From Bacillota bacterium (GTDB lineage: Bacteria; Bacillota; Desulfitobacteriia; Desulfitobacteriales; JAJXUE01): a DNA stretch of 13,896 nt. This document shows, piece by piece, positions 1 to 7,904 of this stretch. The notes beneath the pieces were generated by a model. It ran no database searches, had not been told where the DNA came from, and saw nothing but the letters and a program-made list of their open reading frames with translations. Location of the stretch: the NCBI GenBank assembly GCA_021786555.1, contig JAJYNB010000318.1, forward strand, positions 1 to 13,896, written 5' to 3'. Within the stretch, counting starts at the first letter, position 1; each line of letters begins with the position of its first letter. The position numbers and the translations under genes are program-made.

Positions 1-2
1 TG

Positions 3-875
3 CCCGCGGTCGTTGTTCAAGGGGAAAGCGGCACCGGCAAGGAATTGATCGCCCGCACCATTCACCGGTACAGCAGCCGCAAAAACATGCCTTTTGTCAG
101 CGTAAACTGCGGGGCTGTGCCGGAGAACCTCTTGGAGAGCGAATTTTTTGGTTATGAAAAAGGCGCCTTCACCGGCGCTAATCAGCGTAAAATCGGCAAG
201 TTTGAATATGCCGACACAGGTACAATTTTCCTGGACGAGGTGGGGGAGATGAGCCCTCAACTGCAGGTCAAATTACTCAGGGTATTGCAGGAGCGTGAAT
301 TCCAAAGGGTAGGGGGCAATGAAACTATTCCTGTGGATGTGCGTATAATAGCGGCCACCAATAAGGACTTGGGCCGGAGCATCGCGGAAAAGACCTTCCG
401 GGCGGATTTGTTTTACCGCCTCAACGTGGTCTCGATTCAGGTACCGAGGCTGCAGCAGAGGAAGGAAGATATCCAGCTTCTAGCCTCATATTTTAGGGAC
501 AAGTACTGTAATAAGCTGGGCAAGGAGCCGAAGCGGATCTCCAGGGAGGCCATGGAGGAGATCGAAAGCTATGATTGGCCCGGGAATGTGCGGGAATTGG
601 AAAATGCCATCGAACATGCGGTAGTTATGGGCAGCGGGCGGGTTATCCTGCCCGAAGATTTGCCGGAAGACATTCTAACGCGGCAAAGCAAGGTAGTGAC
701 CGATGCCGGCGGGCGGCAGGAAACGCTGCGGGACAGGGTCAAAGCAGTGGAAAAAGAGGCTATAGCCCAGGCCCTGGCGAAAACAGGCGGCAACAAGCTG
801 CAGGCGGCAAAGCTGCTGGATATCAGCCGGCGGGCACTGCAATACAAAATTGAGGAATACGGTTTGGAGAGCTAG
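3..875 (+). CDS. Sigma-54-dependent transcriptional activator (NtrC-type AAA+), 5' end missing
   Basis: This is the C-terminal 290 residues of a bacterial enhancer-binding protein that uses ATP hydrolysis to open promoters held by sigma-54 RNA polymerase. Counting from the first visible codon, it shows Walker A (GESGTGKE, about 7-14), the sigma-54 contact loop GAFTGA (54-59), Walker B (GTIFLDE, 73-79), a downstream FRADLFYRLNV segment typical of the family's arginine-finger and sensor region, and WPGNVRELENAIEHA. A Fis-type helix-turn-helix lies at the C terminus (NKLQAAKLLDISRRALQYKI). The N-terminal sensory domain (PAS, receiver, GAF or other) lies outside the window, so the signal cannot be named. 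The frame is open to the left edge. The MFS gene begins 4 bases after the stop, which suggests the regulator controls or is co-transcribed with it. The family call is very secure; the pathway is unknown. Confidence 0.95.
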   Translation, partial: PAVVVQGESGTGKELIARTIHRYSSRKNMPFVSVNCGAVPENLLESEFFGYEKGAFTGANQRKIGKFEYADTGTIFLDEVGEMSPQLQVKLLRVLQEREFQRVGGNETIPVDVRIIAATNKDLGRSIAEKTFRADLFYRLNVVSIQVPRLQQRKEDIQLLASYFRDKYCNKLGKEPKRISREAMEEIESYDWPGNVRELENAIEHAVVMGSGRVILPEDLPEDILTRQSKVVTDAGGRQETLRDRVKAVEKEAIAQALAKTGGNKLQAAKLLDISRRALQYKIEEYGLES

Positions 876-879
876 CTTT

Positions 880-2205
880 ATGAAGAAAACAGGATGGGTT
901 CAGGAAATTACGCGCCAACAGTGGTTGGTCCTTTTGGCTGCCTGGCTGGGCTGGGTTTTCGACTCCATGGACTCCACTCTCTACTCCATGGTGATGCCTG
1001 CTTCCCTGGCCGATGTCATGGGTCCTACAGCCGGCAAAGCAGACATAGCTGCCCATGGCGGCATGATTTTTGCGATCTTCCTTATAGGCTGGGCCTTGGG
1101 CGGCACAATTTTCGGCGTTCTGGCTGATTATTTCGGCCGCAGCCGGACCTTGGCCGTGTCCATCCTGTTTTACGCTGTGTTTACCGGGGTGGCTGCCTTG
1201 GCGCAAAGCTGGGAGCAGTTGGCCGTGTTCCGCTTTCTTACGGCGTTGGGTATCGGCGGTGAATGGGCTGCCGGTTCGGCACTGGTGGCCGAATCTTTCC
1301 AGGACCGGCACCGGACCAGAGTACTTAGCATCATGCAAAGCGCCTGGGGGGTAGGGTTTTTCATCGCTGCCCTGGTCAACCTCCTGGTGGTGCCTCTGGC
1401 TACGGCTAACCGTTTCACTCCCTGGCGGGCTGTGCTGGTGATTGGGATTATTCCGGCGATGTTTGCCGCGTTCGTAAGGGAGAAAGTGGGAGAGCCCGAG
1501 CCCTGGTTGAAAGTGCACCGGCAGCGCCAAAAGGTTAGGACAGCAAAGCATCAGGATAAAGAAGCCAAAGCTCTGACCGAACTGACTCTTAAGCAAATTT
1601 TTTGGCCCGGCCTACGCCGCGATACCATTGTCGGTTCCTTGCTGGCCTTCACTGCAGTCTTTGGCCTGTGGGCGGTCACCAACTGGACCCCTACTTTTGT
1701 GGAAGAACTGTTGCGCGGCAAACAGCTTTCGGACGCTGTAATTTCCGACTATAAAAGTTATGCCACCATGGCGCTTAATTTTGGCGCCGTTTTGGGTTAC
1801 GTTGTGTTTGGCCCTGTGGCGGACCGTATAGGACGCAAAACTACCTTTTTTATCTTCTTCGCCGGCAGCTTGCTGCTCGCTCCCTTTACCTTTTATAAAA
1901 TTACAGACTACACCACCCTGCTCTTACTGCTGCCGGTACTCGGTTTTTTCAATAACGGCATATTTTCCGGTTTCCCCATTTATCTGGCTGAACTCTATCC
2001 TACCCGCCTGCGGGCCACGGGACAGGGCTTTTGCTTTAACTTCGGCAGGATTCTGGCTGCCAGCGGGCCGCTGCTTACAGGATTTCTGGTCAGTAGTGTG
2101 GGCTCTTACGCCAGGGCTGTAACCATGGTATCCATGATTTATCTCGTGGGTATCCTGACTTTGTTTTGGGCAAAAGAAACCAGGGGCCAGTCTTTACCCG
2201 ACTAA
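880..2205 (+). CDS. MFS transporter, NanT/MHS-like (sugar or organic acid symporter type)
   Basis: This is a 441-residue, 12-TM major facilitator protein of the inner membrane, probably a proton-coupled importer. It has the loop 2-3 motif GVLADYFGRSR and its second-half repeat GPVADRIGRK. It also has GIGGEWAAGSALVAES, a long basic central loop (RQRQKVRTAKHQDKEAK), and ELYPTRLRATGQGFCFNFGR near the end. These are typical of the sialic-acid/aromatic-acid/metabolite:H+ symporter branch. I chose the ATG at 880 because a GGAGAG ribosome site (about 866-871) precedes it. The same frame is open upstream to a TTG at 850 inside the regulator gene, but that start lacks a good site. The substrate cannot be read from sequence. 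The neighbouring sigma-54 activator suggests substrate-induced expression of a carboxylate or similar carbon source carrier (inference). Confidence 0.88.
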   Translation: MKKTGWVQEITRQQWLVLLAAWLGWVFDSMDSTLYSMVMPASLADVMGPTAGKADIAAHGGMIFAIFLIGWALGGTIFGVLADYFGRSRTLAVSILFYAVFTGVAALAQSWEQLAVFRFLTALGIGGEWAAGSALVAESFQDRHRTRVLSIMQSAWGVGFFIAALVNLLVVPLATANRFTPWRAVLVIGIIPAMFAAFVREKVGEPEPWLKVHRQRQKVRTAKHQDKEAKALTELTLKQIFWPGLRRDTIVGSLLAFTAVFGLWAVTNWTPTFVEELLRGKQLSDAVISDYKSYATMALNFGAVLGYVVFGPVADRIGRKTTFFIFFAGSLLLAPFTFYKITDYTTLLLLLPVLGFFNNGIFSGFPIYLAELYPTRLRATGQGFCFNFGRILAASGPLLTGFLVSSVGSYARAVTMVSMIYLVGILTLFWAKETRGQSLPD

Positions 2206-2329
2206 TAAAATGCTTTGCGACCCGGCTCAGCTCTGTTTTTTTATTTTCCGGCAGGAAATACACGGAGACAGAAGAATACTTTGTTAAAAAGCTCACTTTA
2301 TACCGAAAAATTTCCTTATAGGAGTTAAG
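2206..2329 (+). other. Intergenic leader before the ABC operon
   Basis: These 124 bases separate the MFS gene from the ABC operon. A seven-T run occurs at 2236-2242, but I see no convincing GC-rich stem just before it, so a terminator is only possible. A weak TTTCC/GGAAA pairing follows (about 2244-2258). I could not find a well-spaced sigma-A promoter; TTGTTA at 2281 and TATACC at 2299 are only 12 bases apart. The ribosome site GGAG (2321-2324) precedes the GTG start. Confidence 0.4.
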
Positions 2330-2995
2330 GTGTCGTCAGATATCATTATCCGGATCACAAACCTGACCAAGCGGTACGGTAAAACAAGCGCCATAGCCGG
2401 TCTGAGCCTGGAAATAAGGCGGGGGGAAGTCTTCGGGCTGGAGGGGCCAAACGGCGCAGGGAAATCGACTTTGGTGGGGCTGATTGCCACAATCATTACT
2501 CCCGACTCAGGGGAAATTGTTGTTAATGGACTCAACAGCCGCCTTAGCCCAGGGCAGATAAAAAAAATGATCGGCTTTGTTCCACAGGAAATTGCCCTGT
2601 ACAGCCGCATGAACGCTATGGACAACCTGGTTTTCTGGGGCAGGGCTTACGGTTTGAGGGGGGCTGAACTGGCAGCAAGGGTGGAACAGGTTCTTGCTTT
2701 CACCGGCCTGAAGGACAGGGTACAGGACAGGGTCTCGAATTACTCAGGGGGCATGCAGCGGAGGTTGAACGTGGGTGCGGCACTGCTGCACCAACCGGAA
2801 ATCTTGATTATGGACGAGCCTACCGCCGGATTGGACACTCCCTCCAGACAGGGCATAGTGGACATGGTCAGAGGGTTGGCTCAGGCGGGAACAACGGTAA
2901 TCTATGTCAGCCACTACCCTGATGAGATGTCAATGGTTTGTGACAGGATTGCGGTGCTGAATGCGGGGAAGCTCGAAACTATAAAGGGTAAATAG
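2330..2995 (+). CDS. ABC transporter ATP-binding protein (ABC-2 exporter type)
   Basis: This cytoplasmic ATPase of 221 residues energises the two permeases encoded downstream. All nucleotide-binding motifs are present: Walker A GPNGAGKST (39-47), Q-loop Gln86 in FVPQE, signature YSGGMQRR (138-145), Walker B ILIMDEP (158-164) with the catalytic Glu, and switch His195 in YVSHYPDE. The GLEGPNGAGKST and YSGGMQRRLN forms belong to the exporter group that includes NatA, DrrA, LnrL and YbhF. The GTG start is supported by GGAG five bases upstream. The protein stops soon after the H-loop and lacks the C-terminal extension of about 70-90 residues seen in many relatives. Glu38 replaces the usual Leu before Walker A. 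It is the first gene of a four-gene operon; the next gene starts 15 bases after its stop. Confidence 0.93.
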   Translation: MSSDIIIRITNLTKRYGKTSAIAGLSLEIRRGEVFGLEGPNGAGKSTLVGLIATIITPDSGEIVVNGLNSRLSPGQIKKMIGFVPQEIALYSRMNAMDNLVFWGRAYGLRGAELAARVEQVLAFTGLKDRVQDRVSNYSGGMQRRLNVGAALLHQPEILIMDEPTAGLDTPSRQGIVDMVRGLAQAGTTVIYVSHYPDEMSMVCDRIAVLNAGKLETIKGK

Positions 2996-3010
2996 GAGTG
3001 GGGAAAGCCG

Positions 3011-4705
3011 ATGGATACACGAGTCATCATGGCCGGGGGGATAGAACCGGAGCATAGAGGGAGTAGAAAACGGCTGATCATTGTGGTTGTAATTCTGCTG
3101 GTAGCGGTACTTTCCGCCGGCGTGGCTTACGGTTACCTGGAACTGGATCTGTTCAAGAGCGCCAAACAGGTTTACCTGGAAACAGAAGCAAAAAATCTTC
3201 AGCAAATGTCTGAGAGTGCAGGTGGGCTTTATGACCAGTACTACACGGAAAACGTCCAACCGTATCTGGAGAATTCCGTGCACGATCGGTACGAGATCGT
3301 CGCAGGATTGAGTGGGGCTCTGCCGCAGGCCCCCAGTCTGACAACCTTTTTAGATCTGCTAAAAAACAGCAAGCTAGTGGCGGAGACTTACAGTGACGTA
3401 AAGAACCAACAGAGCGACGTCAAACTGGACCTGGCAGTTGGCGGCAGCAATCTGATTGGAGGAGAGTACTTTGCCGACAAAGAGAAGATCGGACTGGGTG
3501 TCCCGGTTATCTACAACAAGTATGGCGTGGTTTATCTTAAGGACCGGGACAAGTTCAAGCAAAGGTTCGGCAATGTGAACATTCCTAAGAGGTTTATCAG
3601 CCCGGCAGAATGGATTAACGCCGTAAAAGTATCACAGCAGGAGTACGAGCCTATTCTGCAGGAATATGCCAAGTTGTACATGGACAGCCTGACAGACCAG
3701 CAGGTAGTAATTACCAAAGGAACTTTCGAGGAAGGACAGAGCAATATCCCCAGCAAGATAATTACGGTCAGCTTTACGCCAGACCAATTTAAGGCACTGG
3801 TCAACAAGTTTGCGGATAAAATTGCCAGTGACGACAAGTTGGCAGATTTGCTTTATGCCAAATACACCACCGTCATAAAATTGTACCAGGATCAGGGCAA
3901 TGATGATGTGGCCAAGCAGTTGGGTATCAGCGATAAAACCGATCTCAAGCAGAAGCTGAAAGATCTTGCCGCGAACCTGAAAAAGGACGTCAACTCGTCC
4001 GGGCAGAGGGGCGGCCTTAAAGATATCCGGATGGTGCTGTATGTCGATTCAAACCACAGCATCCTGGAGAGGCAGATTACGCCCTTAGATGAAAACGAAG
4101 CGGCCCACGGTCCTTCGCTGGAATTAGCAGGATGGGTTGATAAGGACAAGAAGGAGCACCGGCTGGTGACGCTGAAGAGCGGGGATGCGGGACCCGAGAG
4201 TGAGTTTGACCTGGACTACAGCGCCAAACAGGCAGGGAACTCAAATAAGGGAAATTTGGCAGTTACCATAAAGGATTCCTTTAACGGCAAGGAAAATTCC
4301 CTCCAGTTCAGTTCGGATTTCACTGTGACCAAGGACGGAAACAAAACAGACACCAACTTGACATATAACGCCAACCTCCAACAACAGGGTGAAACTGACA
4401 AGGTTTCCGGCAGCGCATCCACTTCCGCTGCTACCAACGCAAAGGATAAGAGCCGGGACAGCCAAACCGACATCAAAGCTGACGTTATCGACGCTAACAA
4501 GCAACCGATAAGCATCGATTTGAGCTTGAAGCGGAGGGTGGAGTTTGGCGGCGCTGTGCCCATGCCAAAAGTCGACGCCGGCAACTCGGTGGATCTGGCC
4601 AACATGAGTAATCAGGATGTGCTGGCCCTGCAGCGGGATATCCAGCTGGGCCTTGGGCAGTTTATCCTTAAAAACAGGATGATTTTCGCCAACAGCTCTT
4701 TATAA
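3011..4705 (+). CDS. Membrane-anchored extracytoplasmic protein of an ABC exporter operon, unknown function
   Basis: This is a 564-residue protein with a short basic N terminus (GSRKRR-like, residues 16-21), one transmembrane segment (about 22-43) and a roughly 520-residue hydrophilic domain predicted outside the membrane (N-in, C-out). I see no lipobox and found no cysteine. Residues 45-75 are helical and charged. The C-terminal half (about 360-530) alternates polar and hydrophobic residues and is rich in Asn, Asp, Lys, Ser and Thr (NGKENSLQFSSDFTVTKDGN), suggesting beta structure. I do not recognise a characterised family; a resemblance to DUF6583-type Firmicute proteins is only a recollection. 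The ATG at 3011 follows AGGAGTGG (2994-3001); an ATG at 3029 is an alternative. Its position between the ATPase and permease genes implies a dedicated external or scaffold subunit (inference). Confidence 0.8.
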   Translation: MDTRVIMAGGIEPEHRGSRKRLIIVVVILLVAVLSAGVAYGYLELDLFKSAKQVYLETEAKNLQQMSESAGGLYDQYYTENVQPYLENSVHDRYEIVAGLSGALPQAPSLTTFLDLLKNSKLVAETYSDVKNQQSDVKLDLAVGGSNLIGGEYFADKEKIGLGVPVIYNKYGVVYLKDRDKFKQRFGNVNIPKRFISPAEWINAVKVSQQEYEPILQEYAKLYMDSLTDQQVVITKGTFEEGQSNIPSKIITVSFTPDQFKALVNKFADKIASDDKLADLLYAKYTTVIKLYQDQGNDDVAKQLGISDKTDLKQKLKDLAANLKKDVNSSGQRGGLKDIRMVLYVDSNHSILERQITPLDENEAAHGPSLELAGWVDKDKKEHRLVTLKSGDAGPESEFDLDYSAKQAGNSNKGNLAVTIKDSFNGKENSLQFSSDFTVTKDGNKTDTNLTYNANLQQQGETDKVSGSASTSAATNAKDKSRDSQTDIKADVIDANKQPISIDLSLKRRVEFGGAVPMPKVDAGNSVDLANMSNQDVLALQRDIQLGLGQFILKNRMIFANSSL

Positions 4706-4721
4706 AAGGGGCAGATAGACA

Positions 4722-5942
4722 ATGATGGTTATCTGGATCTTCAAGCATGAAATGAAGCAGTTGCTTAAGGACAGGGTGGCGGCGGGATTGCTGATTGCCC
4801 TGCCCCTTTTGTTTATCTGGCTTTTTTCCCTGGCTCTGGGTCCCCACCTAAACAGTGACCGTTTTGCCAGCAAGTTTGAGATTGCTCTTGTGGACCAGGA
4901 TGATACCCCTGGCTCAAGGATGCTTGCCCAGCAGTTTGAAACTTCCGATTACGTTAAAGGCTACGTAAAGGTTGACCACACCAGCGAAGGGTCTGCTCTG
5001 GAACTGCTCAGACAGGACCGTATTGCGGGTATTGTCTTAATTCCGGCCGGCTTTATCGACAGTGTTTATGCCGGTACAAACAAACCTCTCACTTTTATAG
5101 CCAATGCCAATACAAGAGCAGAGTCGGACTTAATCAAAAATGAACTTACCGGTGCAGCTGACTTGGTGTCCGCGGGCCAGAGCGGCATTATTACGGTTTG
5201 GCGCTATACCAAATGGGGCGGCGCTGACCAGACCTTGGCCGACAAACAGTTTTCAGCCGCCGTCTCCAGTTTTACTCTGGCTTCCCTGGCCCGAAACAAT
5301 GTTTTCCGGCTGGAAACGGTTTCCGGTTTGCCGGACGTGACCTGGCTGGAGTACTTTACGGCGGGATTACTGGCTGTGTTTGCATCCTTTCTGGGGTTAA
5401 GAGGAGTAAGTTCCTTTCAGGCAGAAAGAACGGCTGGAATGGCGCAGCGCCTGCAGGCCTCACCCCTCAGACCCTGGCAGATGGTGTTGGGCAAGTTTCT
5501 CGCCCTATCCCTTTTGATTATGGGCCAACTGGTGCTGGTGGTGCTGGTTACCGGGGTAATGTTCCACAATTACCTCGGCGGCTCCCTGGCCGGCATGGCG
5601 GTAATCTCCGCTGCAACAGCTTTTGCCGCCTCTGCCTTGAGCTTGCTTGCGGCCAGCCTTTTCCACAGCGCACAAGCCGCGAGTCTTGCAGGCTATGCAG
5701 GGTCGCTCCTGTTGGCGTTTGCGGGCGGCAACATCTATCCTCTGGTTGATTTGCCGGAAGGGGTAAGAAAATTGAGCAGCTTTGTTTTTGACAGATGGTC
5801 GATGGACGGTTTCCTCAGGGTGTTTGCGGGGGAGACTTTCATGCGCATCGCTCCCGACGCGCTGGTGCTTCTGTCAATCAGCGGGGTAACGCTGGCCCTG
5901 GCTGCAGGAGGATACAGATTGACCGGGAGGCGCATTAGATGA
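4722..5942 (+). CDS. ABC-2 type transporter permease, subunit 1
   Basis: This 406-residue inner-membrane protein has the ABC2_membrane_3 layout. One TM helix lies near the N terminus (about 19-39), followed by a large extracytoplasmic segment (about 40-205) beginning with a FEIALVDQDDTPGSRMLAQQF-type stretch. Five or so hydrophobic segments fill the last 200 residues. The helix pair around LEYFTAGLLAVFASFLGLRG and the loop ERTAGMAQRLQASPLRPWQMVLGKF are typical of this family, the loop being the likely ATPase coupling region. AAAGGGG (4705-4711) precedes the start; ATG codons at 4722 and 4725 are both possible. Its stop overlaps the next gene by ATGA. It probably pairs with the next protein to form a heterodimeric export channel, as in LnrMN-like systems. 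The substrate is unknown. Confidence 0.9.
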   Translation: MMVIWIFKHEMKQLLKDRVAAGLLIALPLLFIWLFSLALGPHLNSDRFASKFEIALVDQDDTPGSRMLAQQFETSDYVKGYVKVDHTSEGSALELLRQDRIAGIVLIPAGFIDSVYAGTNKPLTFIANANTRAESDLIKNELTGAADLVSAGQSGIITVWRYTKWGGADQTLADKQFSAAVSSFTLASLARNNVFRLETVSGLPDVTWLEYFTAGLLAVFASFLGLRGVSSFQAERTAGMAQRLQASPLRPWQMVLGKFLALSLLIMGQLVLVVLVTGVMFHNYLGGSLAGMAVISAATAFAASALSLLAASLFHSAQAASLAGYAGSLLLAFAGGNIYPLVDLPEGVRKLSSFVFDRWSMDGFLRVFAGETFMRIAPDALVLLSISGVTLALAAGGYRLTGRRIR

Positions 5943-7153
5943 AGGAGATCCCGCAAATCATATGGTTCAGGCTGAAACTCATGTTGACGGATAAAGCCTT
6001 GTTAGCGGCAATCTTAGCGGCGCCGCTGCTCTTAACCCTGCTGTTGGGCGGCATGCAGGGCTACAACAAACCAAAACTGATTCCGGTAGCGGTAGCAGAC
6101 CAGGACAAGAGCGATTTCTCCAGGCTGGTCATAGAACGGCTGGCAGCAAAAGAAGGCCTTAAGGTAATTTCCAGCGATGAGGCATCAGCCCGGAATATGG
6201 TACAAAACTACGCGGCAGAAGCGGCCTTTATCATCAAAAAAGGGTTTGAGGCCGGGATTCTGGCAGGTAATGCCGATAGTTCCATAACCATTGTCAAGTC
6301 GCCCCAGTCTCTGGCCTACGGCCTGATTCAGGATACGCTTGCCGGTGAGGTGGCACGTATTTCCGCCAATACTTCTGCTGCCAACTGGGTTTCAAGGGAA
6401 TTCCGTGAGTACGGTCTAAGCATACCAGGCATGTCCGGGGATATTTGGGACAGCGCCTGGAAATACGCCGACTCCTTGTGGGAACCGGAGCCCCTGCTGA
6501 GGTTGGAGTACAAGGAGATACAAGGGTCCGCGGTTGAAGAGGTGAAGCCTGTTTCTCTTCTGCAGACAGTTTCCACCGGCATGCTGCTCGTGTTCATTCT
6601 TCTTCTGGCCATGTTCAACAGCAGCTGGCTGATTGAGGAAAAAAGCAACAGTACGCTAAAACGTTTGATTATGGTCCCGGGGCTTTTGGGCAAATCTTTT
6701 GGGGCCAACTTTGTGGCGGTTTTTTTGGCCGCTTGTGGGCAGACGGCTCTGTTCGAGATCTGTACACGGCTGCTGTTTGGCCCTGCTCCGGAACCCTTCG
6801 GTCCCAAATACCTTGTAATCTCCGCTTATGTTTTTGGGGCTGCATCATTCGGGATGCTGCTCTCGGCGTGGGCCAGGAGCCTGGCGCAGCTCCAGGCTGC
6901 AGCAGCGCCTCTTGTGCTGTTCACCAGCTTTATCGGCGGCTGCTTCTGGGGTTTTCTCGATCCACCGCCCCTGCTCCGCCTGCTGTCCCTGTTCACGCCC
7001 CAAGGCTGGGCCCTGCACAGTCTGTTGGGTATTCTGGCGGGCACAAGCTCCCTGCGTGAAGAGATGGCTACAGCCGCGGTGCTGGTCTCAACCGGAATCA
7101 TCAGCCTGGCGGTAGCTTATCTTGGGGTAGGAAGGAGCGTCAGAGCCCTTTAG
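5939..7153 (+). CDS. ABC-2 type transporter permease, subunit 2
   Basis: This 404-residue permease has the same architecture as its upstream partner. TM1 is at about 20-40 (LLAAILAAPLLLTLLLGG), then an extracytoplasmic domain (about 41-195) opening with KLIPVAVADQDKSDFSRLV, then a C-terminal block of about five hydrophobic segments. The cytoplasmic coupling loop is visible as EEKSNSTLKRLIMVPGLLGKSFGANF. The start ATG overlaps the previous stop in the four bases ATGA, with GGGAGG at about 5925-5930, so translation is probably coupled and the two subunits made in equal amounts. It is the last gene of the operon; repeats follow about 50 bases later. A small CCCCA/TGGGG stem at 7170-7183 has no T run and is a poor terminator candidate. 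Confidence 0.9.
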   Translation: MKEIPQIIWFRLKLMLTDKALLAAILAAPLLLTLLLGGMQGYNKPKLIPVAVADQDKSDFSRLVIERLAAKEGLKVISSDEASARNMVQNYAAEAAFIIKKGFEAGILAGNADSSITIVKSPQSLAYGLIQDTLAGEVARISANTSAANWVSREFREYGLSIPGMSGDIWDSAWKYADSLWEPEPLLRLEYKEIQGSAVEEVKPVSLLQTVSTGMLLVFILLLAMFNSSWLIEEKSNSTLKRLIMVPGLLGKSFGANFVAVFLAACGQTALFEICTRLLFGPAPEPFGPKYLVISAYVFGAASFGMLLSAWARSLAQLQAAAAPLVLFTSFIGGCFWGFLDPPPLLRLLSLFTPQGWALHSLLGILAGTSSLREEMATAAVLVSTGIISLAVAYLGVGRSVRAL

Positions 7154-7205
7154 GACACTGACTTTCACCCCCCAAGCCTGGGGTTGTGCAGTTGATGAGG
7201 ACGAG

Positions 7206-7460
7206 GTGTCAAGGGGACGGTTCCCCTGACACACGGACCCCAACTGGAGATGCTGATTTCAAGGTGTCAGGGGGATCAAGGTGTCAGGGGGACAGGTCCC
7301 TTTAAGGTGTCAGGGGGACAGGTCCCTTGACACTTCGTAACGGTGGGAAAGATTAGTGTCAAGGGAACCGTCCCCCTGACACAGTAACGGTGGGAAAGAT
7401 TCGTGTCAAGGGAACCGTCCCCCTGACACCCCTGACACAAGAACCGTCCCCGTGTCCTAG
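7206..7460. repeat. Cluster of 27-bp near-palindromic repeats (GTGTCA...TGACAC) in BIME-like array
   Basis: Four complete 27-bp units have ends GTGTCA and TGACAC: 7206-7232, 7307-7333, 7356-7382 and 7403-7429. Partial units lie at 7264-7276, 7281-7302 and 7431-7456. The cores are GGGGAC(A/G)GGTCCC or the reverse complement AAGGGAACCGTCCCC. The middle units are in one orientation and the last two in the opposite one, so the array could fold into large hairpins. The units at 7356 and 7403 are part of a 47-base-spaced direct duplication: 7337-7382 and 7384-7429 differ at a single base and include the spacer GTAACGGTGGGAAAGATT. Similar GTGTCAGGGGGACGGTTC units recur in many clostridial genomes and resemble REP/BIME elements mobilised by IS200-like REP transposases (recollection). 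No transposase is present. Confidence 0.85.
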
Positions 7461-7522
7461 TGGCAGGAATAGCCGGATGAGTGTCAAAATATTATGCATA
7501 GTCTGCGGCTGGGGGTGGGGTT

Positions 7523-7726
7523 TTGGACAAGGAGGATAAGGAAAACTGGCTCAACAGCCTTGACCTGACACTGCGATGGCTGGCACTCAGCTTTTTTCTC
7601 TACGCCGTTACCGTTTTTTCAGTCGGAATCGTTTCTGCGATTCTGTCCAATGCGCCCAAAGACGTGCAGGCAGACTCCCGGGAATCCGATACAGATTTCA
7701 ATTTTGTGTATTATTACCATGAGTAA
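7523..7726 (+). CDS. Possible small single-pass membrane protein
   Basis: This is a 67-residue reading frame starting at TTG, with a purine run (GGGGGTGGGG, 7511-7520) just upstream as a possible ribosome site. It encodes a charged N terminus (DKEDKENW), one strongly hydrophobic segment of about 23 residues (roughly 20-42, LALSFFLYAVTVFSVGIVSAIL) and an acidic tail ending in FNFVYYYHE. The charge distribution and single clean TM look like a real small membrane protein rather than noise. However, the start is not ATG, the ribosome site is imperfect, and I recognise no family. It lies alone between the repeat cluster and the riboswitch promoter. Moderate doubt remains that it is expressed. Confidence 0.45.
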   Translation: MDKEDKENWLNSLDLTLRWLALSFFLYAVTVFSVGIVSAILSNAPKDVQADSRESDTDFNFVYYYHE

Positions 7727-7735
7727 AAGTTACTG

Positions 7736-7764
7736 TTGCCAAGCGAATTAGTCTGGATTATAAT
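7736..7764 (+). promoter_or_regulatory. Sigma-A promoter of the riboswitch transcript
   Basis: A -35 box TTGCCA (7736-7741, five of six consensus bases) is separated by exactly 17 bases from a perfect -10 box TATAAT (7759-7764). Transcription would start near 7771, about 15 bases before the riboswitch P1 stem. Distance and direction fit a promoter dedicated to the riboswitch. Confidence 0.85.
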
Positions 7765-7785
7765 ACATTTACCAGCACAAACTAA

Positions 7786-7892
7786 CAGCCAAATTCCCTT
7801 ACGGAAGCGGAGGAACCATTAATTGGGGTGAATCCTGTTTGCAGGATGGGCGTCTCCAAAGCCCTAACCCGTCAGCTAACTTCGCAGGCTGA
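7786..7892 (+). promoter_or_regulatory. Cyclic-di-AMP riboswitch aptamer (ydaO/yuaA type)
   Basis: The conserved blocks of the ydaO-yuaA class appear in order: GCGGAGGAACCA (7807-7818), GGGGTGAATCC (7825-7835), a hairpin ATCCTG/CAGGAT (7832-7847), a GGGC/GCCC pairing (7848-7851 with 7861-7864), and CCGTCAGCTAAC followed by TTCGCAGGC (7869-7889). The closing P1 helix is visible as CAGCC (7786-7790) with GGCTG (7887-7891). In this class, c-di-AMP binding stabilises P1 and turns expression off, often for potassium uptake and cell-wall genes. That fits the KimA-like transporter gene downstream. The next gene encodes a DUF2294 protein. The family assignment rests on matching remembered consensus blocks and helices, not on a covariance search. 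Confidence 0.88.
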
Positions 7893-7904
7893 AGATTGGG
7901 GGTC

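Noticed and set aside
823..1596. 257-residue open frame on the minus strand across the MFS gene
   Set aside because: It is fully antisense to a well-supported MFS gene, its product is rich in His, Gln, Pro and Gly with no recognisable domain, and it reflects codon bias of the real gene.
7206..7460. Possible CRISPR array in the repeat cluster
   Set aside because: The repeats are palindromic, occur in both orientations, have irregular spacing with repeated rather than unique spacers, and no cas gene is nearby.
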